Shown piece after piece: positions 35,215 through 44,073 of a DNA stretch of 64,000 nt. The stretch is from Paraglaciecola chathamensis S18K6. GTDB lineage: Bacteria > Pseudomonadota > Gammaproteobacteria > Enterobacterales > Alteromonadaceae. Position 1 is the stretch's first letter. Each line of letters begins with the position of its first letter. The stretch covers positions 62,001-126,000 of the forward strand of contig BAEM01000022.1 in NCBI GenBank assembly GCA_000314955.1. Reading direction: 5' to 3'. The notes below the pieces were generated by a model. That model saw only the letters and a list, made by a program, of their open reading frames with translations. It ran no database searches and was not told the origin of the DNA. The position numbers and the translations under genes are program-made.

Positions 35215-35748
35215 CTATTGCACTTTTTCTTTGCGTGCAATTGGGATAAGACCTTTTTCAATTCTATCCGTATCTGTAATCGTTTCATCATTAGCCAAGA
35301 GCTTGTTATTTTTATGATTTAATCCGTATTTACTTAAATCTATTCCTACATTTTCAAGATACCTATTATAGGTTGCGGCCATCAGCCATGCTCCATTCTC
35401 ATGGCCTAATTCAAACGCTCTTTTCGCTAAAAAGTGGGCAAGTAGGTGGTTTTCATTTCCCATACTTTTCAAATGTTCACCTACATATTCAAGATTAGTG
35501 TGTTGCAGAATTATAGAAGCATAAAAATAGTCTTCTGCCGTCACAAGGCCTCCATTTGAAATGGCTTCGAAAACAAATATCCTTCTTCCGATTTCATCTT
35601 TGAGTTTTGGAAATATTTTATTTTTCAAGTTTTCTTGCGAACGCGATTCTTGGTCAGCAAGAAAATATCTCTTGAGCTCCTCGTTTGACTGAGCAGCTAC
35701 AGCGCTAGACAATAAGAAAGTGAACGTGATCCACGTAAGTAACTTGAT
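35215..35748 (-). CDS. Secreted hypothetical protein with apparent ATC/ATT start (cassette gene)
   Basis: The open frame from a TTG at 35712 begins in the middle of a signal peptide. Upstream in frame the codons read IKLLTWITFTFLLSSAVAA, preceded by an AGGAG ribosome site at 35756-35760 and an in-frame TGA. No ATG, GTG or TTG exists in that space, so translation would have to begin at ATC (35748, seven bases after AGGAG) or ATT (35751). The mature part of about 155 residues is helical and includes a SEL1-like phrase (AFELGHENGAWLMA). The cassette begins at the attC R' box near 35765. Confidence 0.6.
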   Translation of the reverse strand: MKLLTWITFTFLLSSAVAAQSNEELKRYFLADQESRSQENLKNKIFPKLKDEIGRRIFVFEAISNGGLVTAEDYFYASIILQHTNLEYVGEHLKSMGNENHLLAHFLAKRAFELGHENGAWLMAATYNRYLENVGIDLSKYGLNHKNNKLLANDETITDTDRIEKGLIPIARKEKVQ

Positions 35749-35764
35749 AATTTTTCTCCTAGGT

Positions 35765-35828
35765 CATAACACCAAATTAAGCTGCGGTACTCGCTCTTGC
35801 CAATGTTCTCTTGAATTTTTGTTATGTT
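35765..35828 (-). other. attC site (integron cassette recombination site)
   Basis: On the minus strand ACATAAC (R'') and GTTATGA (R') bracket about 64 bases. AAATTCAAG pairs with CTTAATTT leaving one unpaired C, the extrahelical base expected of attC. Confidence 0.72.
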
Positions 35829-36187
35829 TCAATTGCTTGCTCTTTGAGCATTGCTTTAAGTACCGTTTTTGCCCAACGCAGAACATTATCTGAGTCATAA
35901 GTAGAATTTTTAGAGTCGAAGGCAATCAATATTGGATATCCGCCTGAAGGGCAGTATGGTTGCGGATCAAAACCAGCCCATAGAAGACCTAAGCTTGGTA
36001 TCGTGATATTGCTATCTCCGGTGACCCAATAGCTGACTCTATTATTAAAACCTTGGTTAAATACAATGTTACCTATTGTTTTAGCCTCATCTTCAGTATC
36101 AAAACACACTGGCTCATAGTTTATGGTCGATGTGCTAGAACACGAAAATAAACTAAAACAAAAAATCAAAATTATATAAAGTCGCAC
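35822..36187 (-). CDS. Small lipoprotein, 121 aa (cassette gene)
   Basis: A lipoprotein signal (RLYIILIFCFSLFSC) precedes a domain with two Cys residues (VCFDTEDEAK, PYCPSGGYP). The GTG start has AGGGAGGG five bases upstream. The stop codon lies within the R'' end of the attC at 35765-35828. No family is recognised. Confidence 0.7.
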   Translation of the reverse strand: MRLYIILIFCFSLFSCSSTSTINYEPVCFDTEDEAKTIGNIVFNQGFNNRVSYWVTGDSNITIPSLGLLWAGFDPQPYCPSGGYPILIAFDSKNSTYDSDNVLRWAKTVLKAMLKEQAIET

Positions 36188-36308
36188 TTAACCCTCCCTG
36201 AAAAATAACTTTTAAATAAGAAGTGCGGACATGTGGGCTAAAATCCGAACGAAGTGAGCAGCCCCGCGTTTGCGTCCCAGCCCGCGTAGTGGTGTGCCAG
36301 CACGCTTT

Positions 36309-36746
36309 CTACTGCCGCCATAACTTTACTGTGCCCAATAAATAAAACGTACCATAAATACAGCATACAATTGAGCTTACTAACCAAAAGGTGATTGAAT
36401 TTTGATGTACCACAGGATCTGATGTAAGAAATGGGCCAATTAAGCCTGCGACACCGCGCAGCAAATAGATGACAGTGATTAAAACCAAACAAGTTTTTAG
36501 TAGTGGTAATTTAACAATGACGCCTGCGCCAGAAAAAGCATATAAGCCCCAGCCAGTAAGAATTGAAGCAATTACCAACGTTACTATTGTGGGATACGGG
36601 TCGCCCTGAGCAGCGAGTTGAGCCATTCTTTGACCAGCACCAAAAAAGAGATACCAGTCTGGGCCACCGAAAATACAACTAATGTGAATTAACGCAGCCA
36701 CGATGCTTAAACTGCCAGCGATTATTAGTTGATTATTCTTGGGCAT
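36309..36746 (-). CDS. Small membrane protein, 145 aa (cassette gene)
   Basis: Four hydrophobic segments are seen (about residues 7-26, 53-72, 78-103 and 120-140), with IHISCIFGGPDWYLFFGAGQ between the first two. This pattern is common for membrane proteins in chromosomal integrons. The ATG has AAGGA upstream and lies 18 bases after the R' box of the attC at 36764. No attC could be paired after its stop. The 120 bases there contain GAACGAAGT and TGCGTCCCAGC words also found at 34685-34710. Confidence 0.75.
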   Translation of the reverse strand: MPKNNQLIIAGSLSIVAALIHISCIFGGPDWYLFFGAGQRMAQLAAQGDPYPTIVTLVIASILTGWGLYAFSGAGVIVKLPLLKTCLVLITVIYLLRGVAGLIGPFLTSDPVVHQNSITFWLVSSIVCCIYGTFYLLGTVKLWRQ

Positions 36747-36763
36747 TCAAAATCCTTTTGGCA

Positions 36764-36861
36764 TATAACGCCTCAATCAGAGGCAAAAAATAGTTGGTTA
36801 AAATTAGCGACGCAGGAGCAAAGCCAACTGTTTTTTGTCCTGCTGAATTGACTTGTTAGTG
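36764..36861 (-). other. attC site (VCR-like, canonical)
   Basis: On the minus strand CACTAAC (R'') and GTTATAT (R') bracket 98 bases. TCAATTCAG pairs with CTGATTGA with one extra T, and CAGTTGG pairs with CCAACT. The layout and wording match the long attC sites of Vibrio-type chromosomal integrons. Confidence 0.88.
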
Positions 36862-36914
36862 GCCATTTAACTTTAAGTAGCTTTAACATAATTTATAATA
36901 AAATAGTTAGCAGA

Positions 36915-38990
36915 TTAAGAGACTATTTTATTTGGTTCCTCATTTTTATAGCGTCTAAATATTGCTACATCTCGTTGACTATCAGATATATCAGTACCAA
37001 CTAGGTGAGCTTCTGTAAGGTCACAACCTACCAACTTTGCTCCATTTAAATGCGCACTTGTTAGGTCTGCACCAGAGAGGTCTGCTTTTGTGAGATCTGA
37101 GTTTTCTAATCTAGCTTTGCTTAGATCTGAACTTTTAAAATCAGCTCCATTTAATCGAGCCAAGCTTAGGTTTGCTCCAGAAAGGAGAGAGCCCACTAGC
37201 TTAGCTCCAGCTAGGCACGTATTAGTCAAATCAGAACCATTCAAATTAGCTTTGCTCAAGTCTGCTGTTTCGAGCGATGCATTTTTCAAGCTAGCTATAC
37301 TCGGCGTATTTCCCTGTTTAATAAAAGAGGTTAACTGAGCATTTATTAACTTGGCATTATCTAAATTAGCACCATCCAGAATCGCACCATTTAAAATAGC
37401 TCCTTCTAGGTCCGCTTCTCGTAGATCCGCTCCTTTTAAATCTGCGCCTTGCAAGTCCGCTCCTTTTAAGTTTGCCCTTTGTAGATTCGCACCTCGCAAC
37501 TTTGCCCTTTGAAGATTCGCTTTTTGAAGCTTTGCACTTTCAAGGTTTGCGTTGTTTAGCGAAGCGTTATTTAAATCGCTGTACTCTAAGGAAGCGTACT
37601 TTAAATCAATATTGGCTAATTGTTGCCTCTCCAATAACTTAAACCCTGTTAATAAATACCCTTTTTCTTCATTGAAAAATAAACCTATTTTGAACTGGTT
37701 AACTGCCTTAATAAAAGTCAACATCTTATCCGTTTTATTAAAAGGATTACTTTTATCTTCGATGAACTCGAGTTCTACTCCATAAACAATAAGAAATTCT
37801 CTAATACTTAAATGAGAAAAGCGAAACTCTCCATATGAGTTTCTGTTAAGTAAAGAGCTTGTCCCTATATCAATGTGATCAATTCCTTCAATGACTCGTT
37901 CCGCGGGGTCTTGTAATAAAACAATACTTGATTCACGATGGCATAATTGCATTAAGTGCTTTAGAGCTACTGTGTGAGTACTTAGCCGCTGCATTGTTTC
38001 AGCTAACCAAATACATGCTTTGAGAAGGTCTTCTTTGTTTACATCTTTATTGTGGTGCTGCCTTAGTTTAATAACTTCACGATTTAACCAAGTGTTAACC
38101 AAACCTTTATATAATTCGTACTCTGTTGCGCCTTTATTGTGACTTTCTAACAAGGTTTCCACATGAGACAACAAGAAAGGACGAAACTGTAGTGAATTTA
38201 TGTTTTTAATTGCTTGTTTTGCATTATATTGTTTTGGATCATCAAAACTATTAAGAATAAATTTCAAACGCCGAGGGTAGCGATTTTCTATATATGCATC
38301 AACTTGTTCATTAGTGAATAAAGAAAGATAAACCAAGGGGCAATCATAATTATTAAAAGATATTTTCCCCATGGTATTGAAAGCAGATTCAGTAGTTTGT
38401 GGGAAAAACTGTGTTCGACAAGTTATTATTACCCTATAAAAGCAGCTGCTAGCCTCAAGTATCTTTGTTAATCTTTCAGATGTTCCACCTTTCTTGCATT
38501 GACTGTCTTCATCCAATGAATCTAGTAATAGAATAGTTTGGGTTTTATTTTCAATTTTATTAATATCGTCTAAAGTCGTAGCTCCTAATTTCAATAGATG
38601 ACATTGGTAATCTTTCGGCCAGAACGCCATCAAATGACTAAGTTTGAGCATCATCAACAAAGAAGTCTTTCCCATGCCTGCATCGGCGAGAATAAACATC
38701 TGACTAGCACCATCTCTGGTGATTAAGTCTCGATTAAAAAACTTATTTATAGTTTCAAAAATACCGGCTCTTATTGTTGAGATTGTTTCATCTTCAAGCT
38801 CGTCTGCAGGATTAACTTGTTGACAGTTCGGCTGAATATAAAATTTGGCAAGTTCTTCAAAGTTACCGAAAATATCATTAATTCTAACCAGTTCTTGATT
38901 TCGTTTGTCGATATTGCTCTTTAAAACCTTTGTTAACACCTTTAATAACTTGGTCGCTACTTTTGTAGAAATAAAACTGGTTGCTTCCAT
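36915..38990 (-). CDS. NACHT-type NTPase with C-terminal pentapeptide repeats (candidate antiphage protein)
   Basis: This 691-residue protein has a short N-terminal region (1-90), a P-loop ADAGMGKTSLL at residues 102-112, a Walker B TILLLDSLDED at 152-162 with the extra acidic residues of NACHT NTPases, and TCRTQFFP as a sensor-like segment. A helical NACHT-associated region follows, then about 40 pentapeptide units from residue 460 to 675 (ANLQRAKLRGANL, KGADLQGADL). Bacterial NACHT proteins act as NLR-like phage sensors. The pentapeptide solenoid would be the sensing or binding part. No separate effector domain is obvious. The gene fills a cassette between attC sites at 39078 and 36764 and is AT-rich. 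Confidence 0.85.
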   Translation of the reverse strand: MEATSFISTKVATKLLKVLTKVLKSNIDKRNQELVRINDIFGNFEELAKFYIQPNCQQVNPADELEDETISTIRAGIFETINKFFNRDLITRDGASQMFILADAGMGKTSLLMMLKLSHLMAFWPKDYQCHLLKLGATTLDDINKIENKTQTILLLDSLDEDSQCKKGGTSERLTKILEASSCFYRVIITCRTQFFPQTTESAFNTMGKISFNNYDCPLVYLSLFTNEQVDAYIENRYPRRLKFILNSFDDPKQYNAKQAIKNINSLQFRPFLLSHVETLLESHNKGATEYELYKGLVNTWLNREVIKLRQHHNKDVNKEDLLKACIWLAETMQRLSTHTVALKHLMQLCHRESSIVLLQDPAERVIEGIDHIDIGTSSLLNRNSYGEFRFSHLSIREFLIVYGVELEFIEDKSNPFNKTDKMLTFIKAVNQFKIGLFFNEEKGYLLTGFKLLERQQLANIDLKYASLEYSDLNNASLNNANLESAKLQKANLQRAKLRGANLQRANLKGADLQGADLKGADLREADLEGAILNGAILDGANLDNAKLINAQLTSFIKQGNTPSIASLKNASLETADLSKANLNGSDLTNTCLAGAKLVGSLLSGANLSLARLNGADFKSSDLSKARLENSDLTKADLSGADLTSAHLNGAKLVGCDLTEAHLVGTDISDSQRDVAIFRRYKNEEPNKIVS

Positions 38991-39077
38991 ACACCACCTA
39001 AGTATTGTAGAAAATTGTGATTAAATAAACGATGAGTAAACTAAATTTTGCAGCAAATATACAAGGGTACTTTTGGC

Positions 39078-39156
39078 CACTAACGCTTAACATATGGGGA
39101 TTTTAGGAGCGCTTTTTCAGCGAGCAAAATTCCCACCATGATGTTTTTTGTTAGCA
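39078..39156 (-). other. attC site (integron cassette recombination site, canonical)
   Basis: On the minus strand TGCTAAC (R'') and GTTAGTG (R') bracket 79 bases. AACATCATGGTGGGAATTTT pairs with AAAATCCCCATATGTT leaving single unpaired bases on one arm, the hallmark of attC. It links the lipoprotein cassette to the NACHT cassette. Confidence 0.87.
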
Positions 39157-39157
39157 T

Positions 39158-39472
39158 TTATTTGCACTGAACTTCGGCCTTTAGCCAAGGATGATCTATA
39201 GAAGTGATACCGCCTAGAAAAATACCACCATCAGTTTTTCCTGTGTTCTCCCCAATTACATCATAACCGTTAGGACATAACTCTGAAGCGCGTTTACTCC
39301 AAAAGGTCTTAAGCATTTCAGTTGAAGTTGTACCATTTCCATAATATTCGACGAGGTAATGGTTTTCACCTAGCTCTTTATCTTTATAACCGCCAGACCA
39401 AGTATGTGCTTGATAGCCCGTTGCACATCCAGTTAATAAAATACATCCTGTTATTAAGGCTAAATACTTCAT
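39158..39472 (-). CDS. Small lipoprotein, 104 aa (first cassette gene)
   Basis: A lipoprotein signal (KYLALITGCILLTGC) is followed by a domain with YLVEYYGNGTTSTEM and KRASELCPNGYDVIGE, a pattern shared by small outer-membrane lipoproteins with a Cys near the end. The ATG at 39472 has GGAGTAAAA upstream. The longer frame to 39532 has no ribosome site. An R'-like GTTAGCA lies about 24 bases upstream (39495-39502). The stop abuts the attC at 39078-39156. Confidence 0.75.
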   Translation of the reverse strand: MKYLALITGCILLTGCATGYQAHTWSGGYKDKELGENHYLVEYYGNGTTSTEMLKTFWSKRASELCPNGYDVIGENTGKTDGGIFLGGITSIDHPWLKAEVQCK

Positions 39473-39502
39473 TTTTACTCCATACTTGATTTGAATGCTA
39501 AC

Positions 39503-40047
39503 CCTTATTATCGAGAATGCCGCATAGTTCACTTCCCGAATTGATGTTTATTCCGGTCATTTTCAGCACCTACCTTTTGGTTTTACTTCATACCATCACG
39601 CGCTTTATTAAGCCCAGAATTGCAAGAGCAAAAAAGAGCTGACGGGGTCGCTTTGACCATAACCCGACTTTACCGTTTGCTATTAAATGCTATGTGAAAA
39701 ATATTTTCCACAGTTAAATTAAGCTCTTAGTGCTTTTGAGGGAAACTAAACGAGACTAAACAAAATGACATAACAGGGATGAGCATACCAGCAAGCAACA
39801 TCGGCATTCTTCACTGCATTTCACTATGCCTGCTTTTTATACCTGCTCTTTTATACCTGCCCTCTTGTACAGCCCATTAAATACTAGAATCTTAACGAGT
39901 CAGGGAATTTATCATTGGTTTAAATAGGAACTTTTGATGCACAAAATGCCTATGCCAAAGTTGGCATATGACACTGATTTGCGCAGCATATTTTGTCAGA
40001 TCTTATCTATCAAAATGTAAGGCCGAGGCGCAGCTAGTGTAATTGGC
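39503..40047. other. Right border of the cassette array, no gene
   Basis: These 545 bases contain no convincing gene, integrase or attI. Short repeated words CCTGCTTTTTATA and CCTGCTCTTTTATA occur at 39828-39860. A GACGGGGTCGCTTTGACC word at 39640 resembles transposon-end sequence but cannot be assigned. Confidence 0.5.
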
Positions 40048-40695
40048 TTATTTTTCCACTAAGCCGTGGTCAACGGCGTAACAAATCAGTTCGGCTAGAG
40101 ATTCTATATTAAGCTTACTTTTCATGTTGCGCCTGTGTGCTTCTACCGTGCGAAAACTGATATTTAAAATGCGGGCGATTTCTTTACTCGATTTCCCTTG
40201 CGCCACATGAGTTAGAATCAATTGCTCTCGCGTAGTCAGCTTTTGGCTGGTATCTCGTGCAGGTTTATCAATCAGCATTTTGGCTATTGAGCTACTAAAA
40301 TGGGTTTGCCCTTTCGCTACCGCTTTAACAGCGTAATAAACCTCTTCTGATGTGGTGTCTTTAAGAATATAACCTGATGCCCCCGCTTGTATCGAACTGG
40401 TTACAAACTCTGGGCTGTCGTGCATGCTGAAAATCAGTACCTTGGTATCTTGTAGGCTATCTGTAATGATCTCGGTGGCATCAATGCCATTCATTGAAGG
40501 CATGCTGATATCCATCAAAATAACATCGGGCTTTAGCGCTAAGGCTTTTTCTAGGGCGTCTTTGCCGTCGTGGGTCATGCCGACTATTTCTATGTCGTCA
40601 TAAAATGATAAACACGCGCTGAGCCCGCCTTGTACCATAGGGTGATCGTCGACCAATAAAAGACGCGTGGGTTGCTCGGTTTGTGTCTGGCTCAT
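40048..40695 (-). CDS. NarL/LuxR-family response regulator
   Basis: The receiver domain (residues 10-125) has VDDHP, the phosphorylated Asp in LMDISMPSMNG and the Lys in YILKDTTSEE. The C-terminal LuxR helix-turn-helix (residues 150-210) reads LTTREQLILTHVAQGKSSKEIARILNISFRTVEAHRRNM. It overlaps the kinase gene by four bases (ATGA), so the pair is cotranscribed. Being divergent from the TRAP operon, it probably activates that operon, perhaps at the TACCTAG repeats at 42187. Confidence 0.93.
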   Translation of the reverse strand: MSQTQTEQPTRLLLVDDHPMVQGGLSACLSFYDDIEIVGMTHDGKDALEKALALKPDVILMDISMPSMNGIDATEIITDSLQDTKVLIFSMHDSPEFVTSSIQAGASGYILKDTTSEEVYYAVKAVAKGQTHFSSSIAKMLIDKPARDTSQKLTTREQLILTHVAQGKSSKEIARILNISFRTVEAHRRNMKSKLNIESLAELICYAVDHGLVEK

Positions 40696-42086
40696 TCTGC
40701 TGGACCTTCTTTGACGGGTAATGTGTTAGCGTAGCTCGTTTTCGGGATGCGTGCTGTTACCTGTGTCCCTGCTTGTGACGAGTGCACACTAAACTCGCCT
40801 AAATGGTATTCCACTCGCTCCGCTAAGTTACGTAAACCAATACCATAATCATCGCCTTTACTGTTGTTGTCGGCGTCAAACCCTTGGCCATTATCCTTGA
40901 TAGTTAAGGTTAACCATTTATCTTTTATGGTCATTTCTATATTTACTTCACTGGCGCGTGCGTGCTTTTGCACATTGATCAGCGATTCTTGCACCACCCG
41001 ATACAGGGTCGTACTAATGCTGTTTTGCACCAATTTGCGTACCGCCGGTTTTGTTACATTCACCGTGATACCCGTTTGTTCACTAAACTCAGTGGCCAGT
41101 GCGTCCATCGCTGCTGATAAGCCTAATTCATCTAATATTCTTGGATGCAGATGATGAGAGATACGACGTATTTCACTGATCGCATCTTGCAAATTGCTTT
41201 GTGCATGATCCAGCGGTTGTGGTTTGTCTACCTTAGCCTTTTTAAGCCACAATCCGGTCGCTTCTAACGAGTACTTAATCGAGACCAAAACCTGCACTAT
41301 GCCGTCGTGTAATTCTCGGGAAATATGGCGGCGCTCTTCTTCTTGCATATTGATGATCTTTAGCCCTAACTCACTGATTTTTTGATCGGTCTTCTTCTTT
41401 TGGCTCAAATTCAGGATCAAACCCAGCAAGAAAATAACAAAGATAGATGACATCGCGACGACTAAAATAATTTGCTTCGTTTTATTAATGTGTTGGTCAA
41501 TTTCACGCTGTAGTTTATTTAGCTGGCTGTTCACATCATCTAAGTAAACACCTGTGCCAATCATCCAATTCCACTTTTCTAAGTAAACTGAGTAACCCAT
41601 TTTCTCTGACATTTCATCTGCCGATGGTTTACGCCAAGGGTAACGATGAAATCCCCCACCCGCTTTGGCATTTTCAATGAGTATTTGAATGGTTTTGTCA
41701 CCGTTTTCACCTTCAAGCTCCCACCAGTTTTGCCCCACGCGGTATGGCTCTTTGGGGTGTACGACTCCATTGCCTTCACCATCATATACAAAGAAATAAC
41801 CATCATTACCGCTGTAAGTCATCGCATGGATGATTTCGGTTACTTGTGCTTTTGCTTCATCGTCGTCAATGGCACTGTTTTCATATGCGTCAGACATTGC
41901 TGAAACGGCGAGTAAGGTATAGTTTTGAAGTTCTCGATGTTTTTGCTCAATAAGAAAACTTTCTAACGTGTCTACACTCTGACTCGATAGATCTCGGTAT
42001 TCATCCGTGACTAAAAAGTAAGTCAATATAGAGGTTAACACCACTTGCAGTACTGCTATAAACAGCAGGCGAAAGGGTAAAGTCAT
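40692..42086 (-). CDS. Cache-domain sensor histidine kinase (HisKA_3 type)
   Basis: The 464-residue kinase has an N-terminal membrane segment, a periplasmic single-Cache domain (DGYFFVYDGEGNGVVHPKEPYRVGQNWW, then AGGGFHRYPWRKP and WMIGTGVYLDDV), a second membrane segment near residue 205, a HisKA_3 phosphoacceptor HISRELHDGIVQVLVSIKYS and an ATPase domain with NVQKHARAS and DNGQGFD. Cache domains of this wording sense small organic acids such as pyruvate or lactate. That agrees with the TakP-like transporter next door. Confidence 0.93.
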   Translation of the reverse strand: MTLPFRLLFIAVLQVVLTSILTYFLVTDEYRDLSSQSVDTLESFLIEQKHRELQNYTLLAVSAMSDAYENSAIDDDEAKAQVTEIIHAMTYSGNDGYFFVYDGEGNGVVHPKEPYRVGQNWWELEGENGDKTIQILIENAKAGGGFHRYPWRKPSADEMSEKMGYSVYLEKWNWMIGTGVYLDDVNSQLNKLQREIDQHINKTKQIILVVAMSSIFVIFLLGLILNLSQKKKTDQKISELGLKIINMQEEERRHISRELHDGIVQVLVSIKYSLEATGLWLKKAKVDKPQPLDHAQSNLQDAISEIRRISHHLHPRILDELGLSAAMDALATEFSEQTGITVNVTKPAVRKLVQNSISTTLYRVVQESLINVQKHARASEVNIEMTIKDKWLTLTIKDNGQGFDADNNSKGDDYGIGLRNLAERVEYHLGEFSVHSSQAGTQVTARIPKTSYANTLPVKEGPAE

Positions 42087-42186
42087 CTTGATGTAGCCTT
42101 GAAGCCGAGCTTAATCAGCGTGTTAATTTATTGTAAATATTAAGATGGGATTATTTCAGGCTTTACGCTAGCGCGCTAACCTATTT

Positions 42187-42208
42187 CTACCTAGGTAAAT
42201 CTACCTAG
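42187..42208. promoter_or_regulatory. Repeated CTACCTAG box, possible response-regulator site
   Basis: CTACCTAG occurs at 42187-42194 and again at 42201-42208, and the first is part of the palindrome TACCTAGGTA. The site lies between the divergent two-component and TRAP genes, about 125 bases before dctP. The direct repeat with 14-base spacing suits a NarL-type dimer. Inferred only. Confidence 0.5.
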
Positions 42209-42330
42209 TTAAAATGGGCATTCATACGAATAGTTACACACATACAAACATTTAACATTCCTCTAACAGTTTTTCACTTGATGTTAGCAATTAGCCAAGT
42301 GACTTTTTAAACGCTTAAGAGGAACCCTCA

Positions 42331-43407
42331 ATGAAAGCAAAACACATACTACTCAGTGCCATCATATTAACCCTAGGGCTTAGTGCGAATGCCGGCGCTG
42401 CTGATGGCAAAAAATACCGCTGGCGTCTCGCGGAAACGTGGGGGCCTAACTTTCCGATTTTTGGTGATGCTAGCAAGAATATGGCAAAAATGGTCAAAGA
42501 AATGTCAGATGGCCGTTTAACCATTCGAATTGATTCAGCCAATAAGCATAAATCTGCCTTGGGTATTTTTGACTTTGTTAAAAGCGGCCAGTACCAAATG
42601 GGCCACTCTGCATCTTACTACTGGAAAGGCAAAGATTTTAACACCATGTTCTTTACTACTGTGCCTTTTGGCATGACCGCGCCTGAACAATATGCTTGGT
42701 TCTATTACGGCGGCGGCATGGAGTTAATGAAAGAAACCTACGACAAATATGGCATTTTATCTTTCCCTGGTGGTAACACTGGCGTGCAAATGGGTGGTTG
42801 GTTCAGAAAAGAAATCAACACAGTTGCAGATTTAAAAGGGCTTAAAATGCGTATCCCTGGTTTTGCCGGTGAGGTATTAGCAAAACTAGGAGCCAGCCCA
42901 ACCAATATCCCTTCTGCTGAGTTATACACCGCCCTAGAGCGTAACACTATTGATGCTTTAGAATGGGTTGGCCCATCGCTAGATTTACGCATGGGCTTTC
43001 ACAAAATAGCGCCTTATTACTACACAGGCTGGCAAGAGCCCGCCACTGAGTTGCAGTTTATGGTTAATCAAAAAGCTTATGACTCATTGCCTGCTGATCT
43101 ACAAAAAATACTCACTATCGCGATGAAAACCGCCGCTTACGATATGTATTCACAGTCTACGCACGAAAATGGTGTGAATCTTAAGGCGCTACAAACTGAA
43201 TACCCAGATGTGAAAATTCGTACCTTTCCCCAGCCTGTCATGAATGCCATACGTGAAGCAAACGACGAGCTACTTGCAGAATTTGCAGCGAAAGATGAAG
43301 AAACAGACAAAATCTTAAAATCTATCAAGCGCTACCAAGAACAAGTTCGCGCCTGGACCAAGTTCGCTGACCAAGCCTACTTAGAAAGCTTTGAGTCAAA
43401 CGAGTAA
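42331..43407 (+). CDS. dctP: TRAP transporter substrate-binding protein, TakP-like
   Basis: A Sec signal (KHILLSAIILTLGLSANAGA) precedes a DctP fold of about 335 residues with TTVPFGMTAPEQYAWFYYGGG, then PGGNTGVQMGGWF, DLKGLKMRIPGFAGEVLAKLGA and ALERNTIDALEWVGPSLD. This wording matches the 2-oxo-acid/lactate binding branch (TakP-like), with the conserved Arg in MRIPG that binds the carboxylate. The ATG has TTAAGAGGAAC upstream. It is first in a dctP-Q-M-porin operon divergent from a Cache two-component system. Confidence 0.9.
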   Translation: MKAKHILLSAIILTLGLSANAGAADGKKYRWRLAETWGPNFPIFGDASKNMAKMVKEMSDGRLTIRIDSANKHKSALGIFDFVKSGQYQMGHSASYYWKGKDFNTMFFTTVPFGMTAPEQYAWFYYGGGMELMKETYDKYGILSFPGGNTGVQMGGWFRKEINTVADLKGLKMRIPGFAGEVLAKLGASPTNIPSAELYTALERNTIDALEWVGPSLDLRMGFHKIAPYYYTGWQEPATELQFMVNQKAYDSLPADLQKILTIAMKTAAYDMYSQSTHENGVNLKALQTEYPDVKIRTFPQPVMNAIREANDELLAEFAAKDEETDKILKSIKRYQEQVRAWTKFADQAYLESFESNE

Positions 43408-43542
43408 TTAGTTAGCTTGGGCAGTGGCGCAATCGTGACTGCCTAAGCTTACTTCCTATCCCATTTTTTAATCTTTGGTTGTTTGGCTGTTCCATAAGTT
43501 ATTTGGAAGACAGCGCAGATACCACTGTGTCAGAGATTTATT

Positions 43543-44073
43543 ATGAATTCAGTCGTTAAGTTACTAGGCAAGTTTATCGATGGTGTTGGCCATTTATGCA
43601 GCGTGCTGATGATGTTAATGATTTTGAACGTGTTTTACGACGTGATCATGCGTTACTTTTTCAATGAAGTCAGCATTGGTATGCAAGAGCTCGAATGGCA
43701 CTTATTCGCAGCTATGTTTATGTTCGGTATTGGTTATACCTTAAAAGCCGATGGCCACGTGCGAGTCGATGTATTTTATGACAACTTCAGTCCGCGCGTA
43801 AAAGCCTACATCAATCTGTTTGGGGCGTTATTTTTTGTACTGCCTGTGACCTTCTTGATCCTTTACTACAGCTGGGATTACACCCTTGAAGCCTATGAAA
43901 TGGGTGAAGGCAGCGCCGATCCCGGCGGGTTACCCCATCGCTTTATTATTCGCGGCGTTATCCCTGTTTCATCTGTGTTTCTTATTGTATGTGCGTTGTA
44001 CGTAGTGCTTGAACAACTGCAACGCCTCACGGGTAGTACGCCTTCTTCTACAGAACATAAGGATGCCATCTAA
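43543..44073 (+). CDS. dctQ: TRAP transporter small membrane subunit
   Basis: Four hydrophobic segments and the pattern FYDVIMRYFFNEVSIGMQELEWHLFAAMFMFGIGYTLKADGHVRVDV are those of DctQ. It overlaps the DctM gene by one base (TAATG), so the two are translated together. Confidence 0.93.
   Translation: MNSVVKLLGKFIDGVGHLCSVLMMLMILNVFYDVIMRYFFNEVSIGMQELEWHLFAAMFMFGIGYTLKADGHVRVDVFYDNFSPRVKAYINLFGALFFVLPVTFLILYYSWDYTLEAYEMGEGSADPGGLPHRFIIRGVIPVSSVFLIVCALYVVLEQLQRLTGSTPSSTEHKDAI

Noticed and set aside
36188-36308. attC after the 145-residue membrane protein cassette
   Set aside because: No R''/R' pair with complementary arms could be found; the space shares words with the MITE end region instead.
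33053-40047. An integron integrase or attI near the cassette array
   Set aside because: No tyrosine-recombinase frame exists on either strand in or beside the array.
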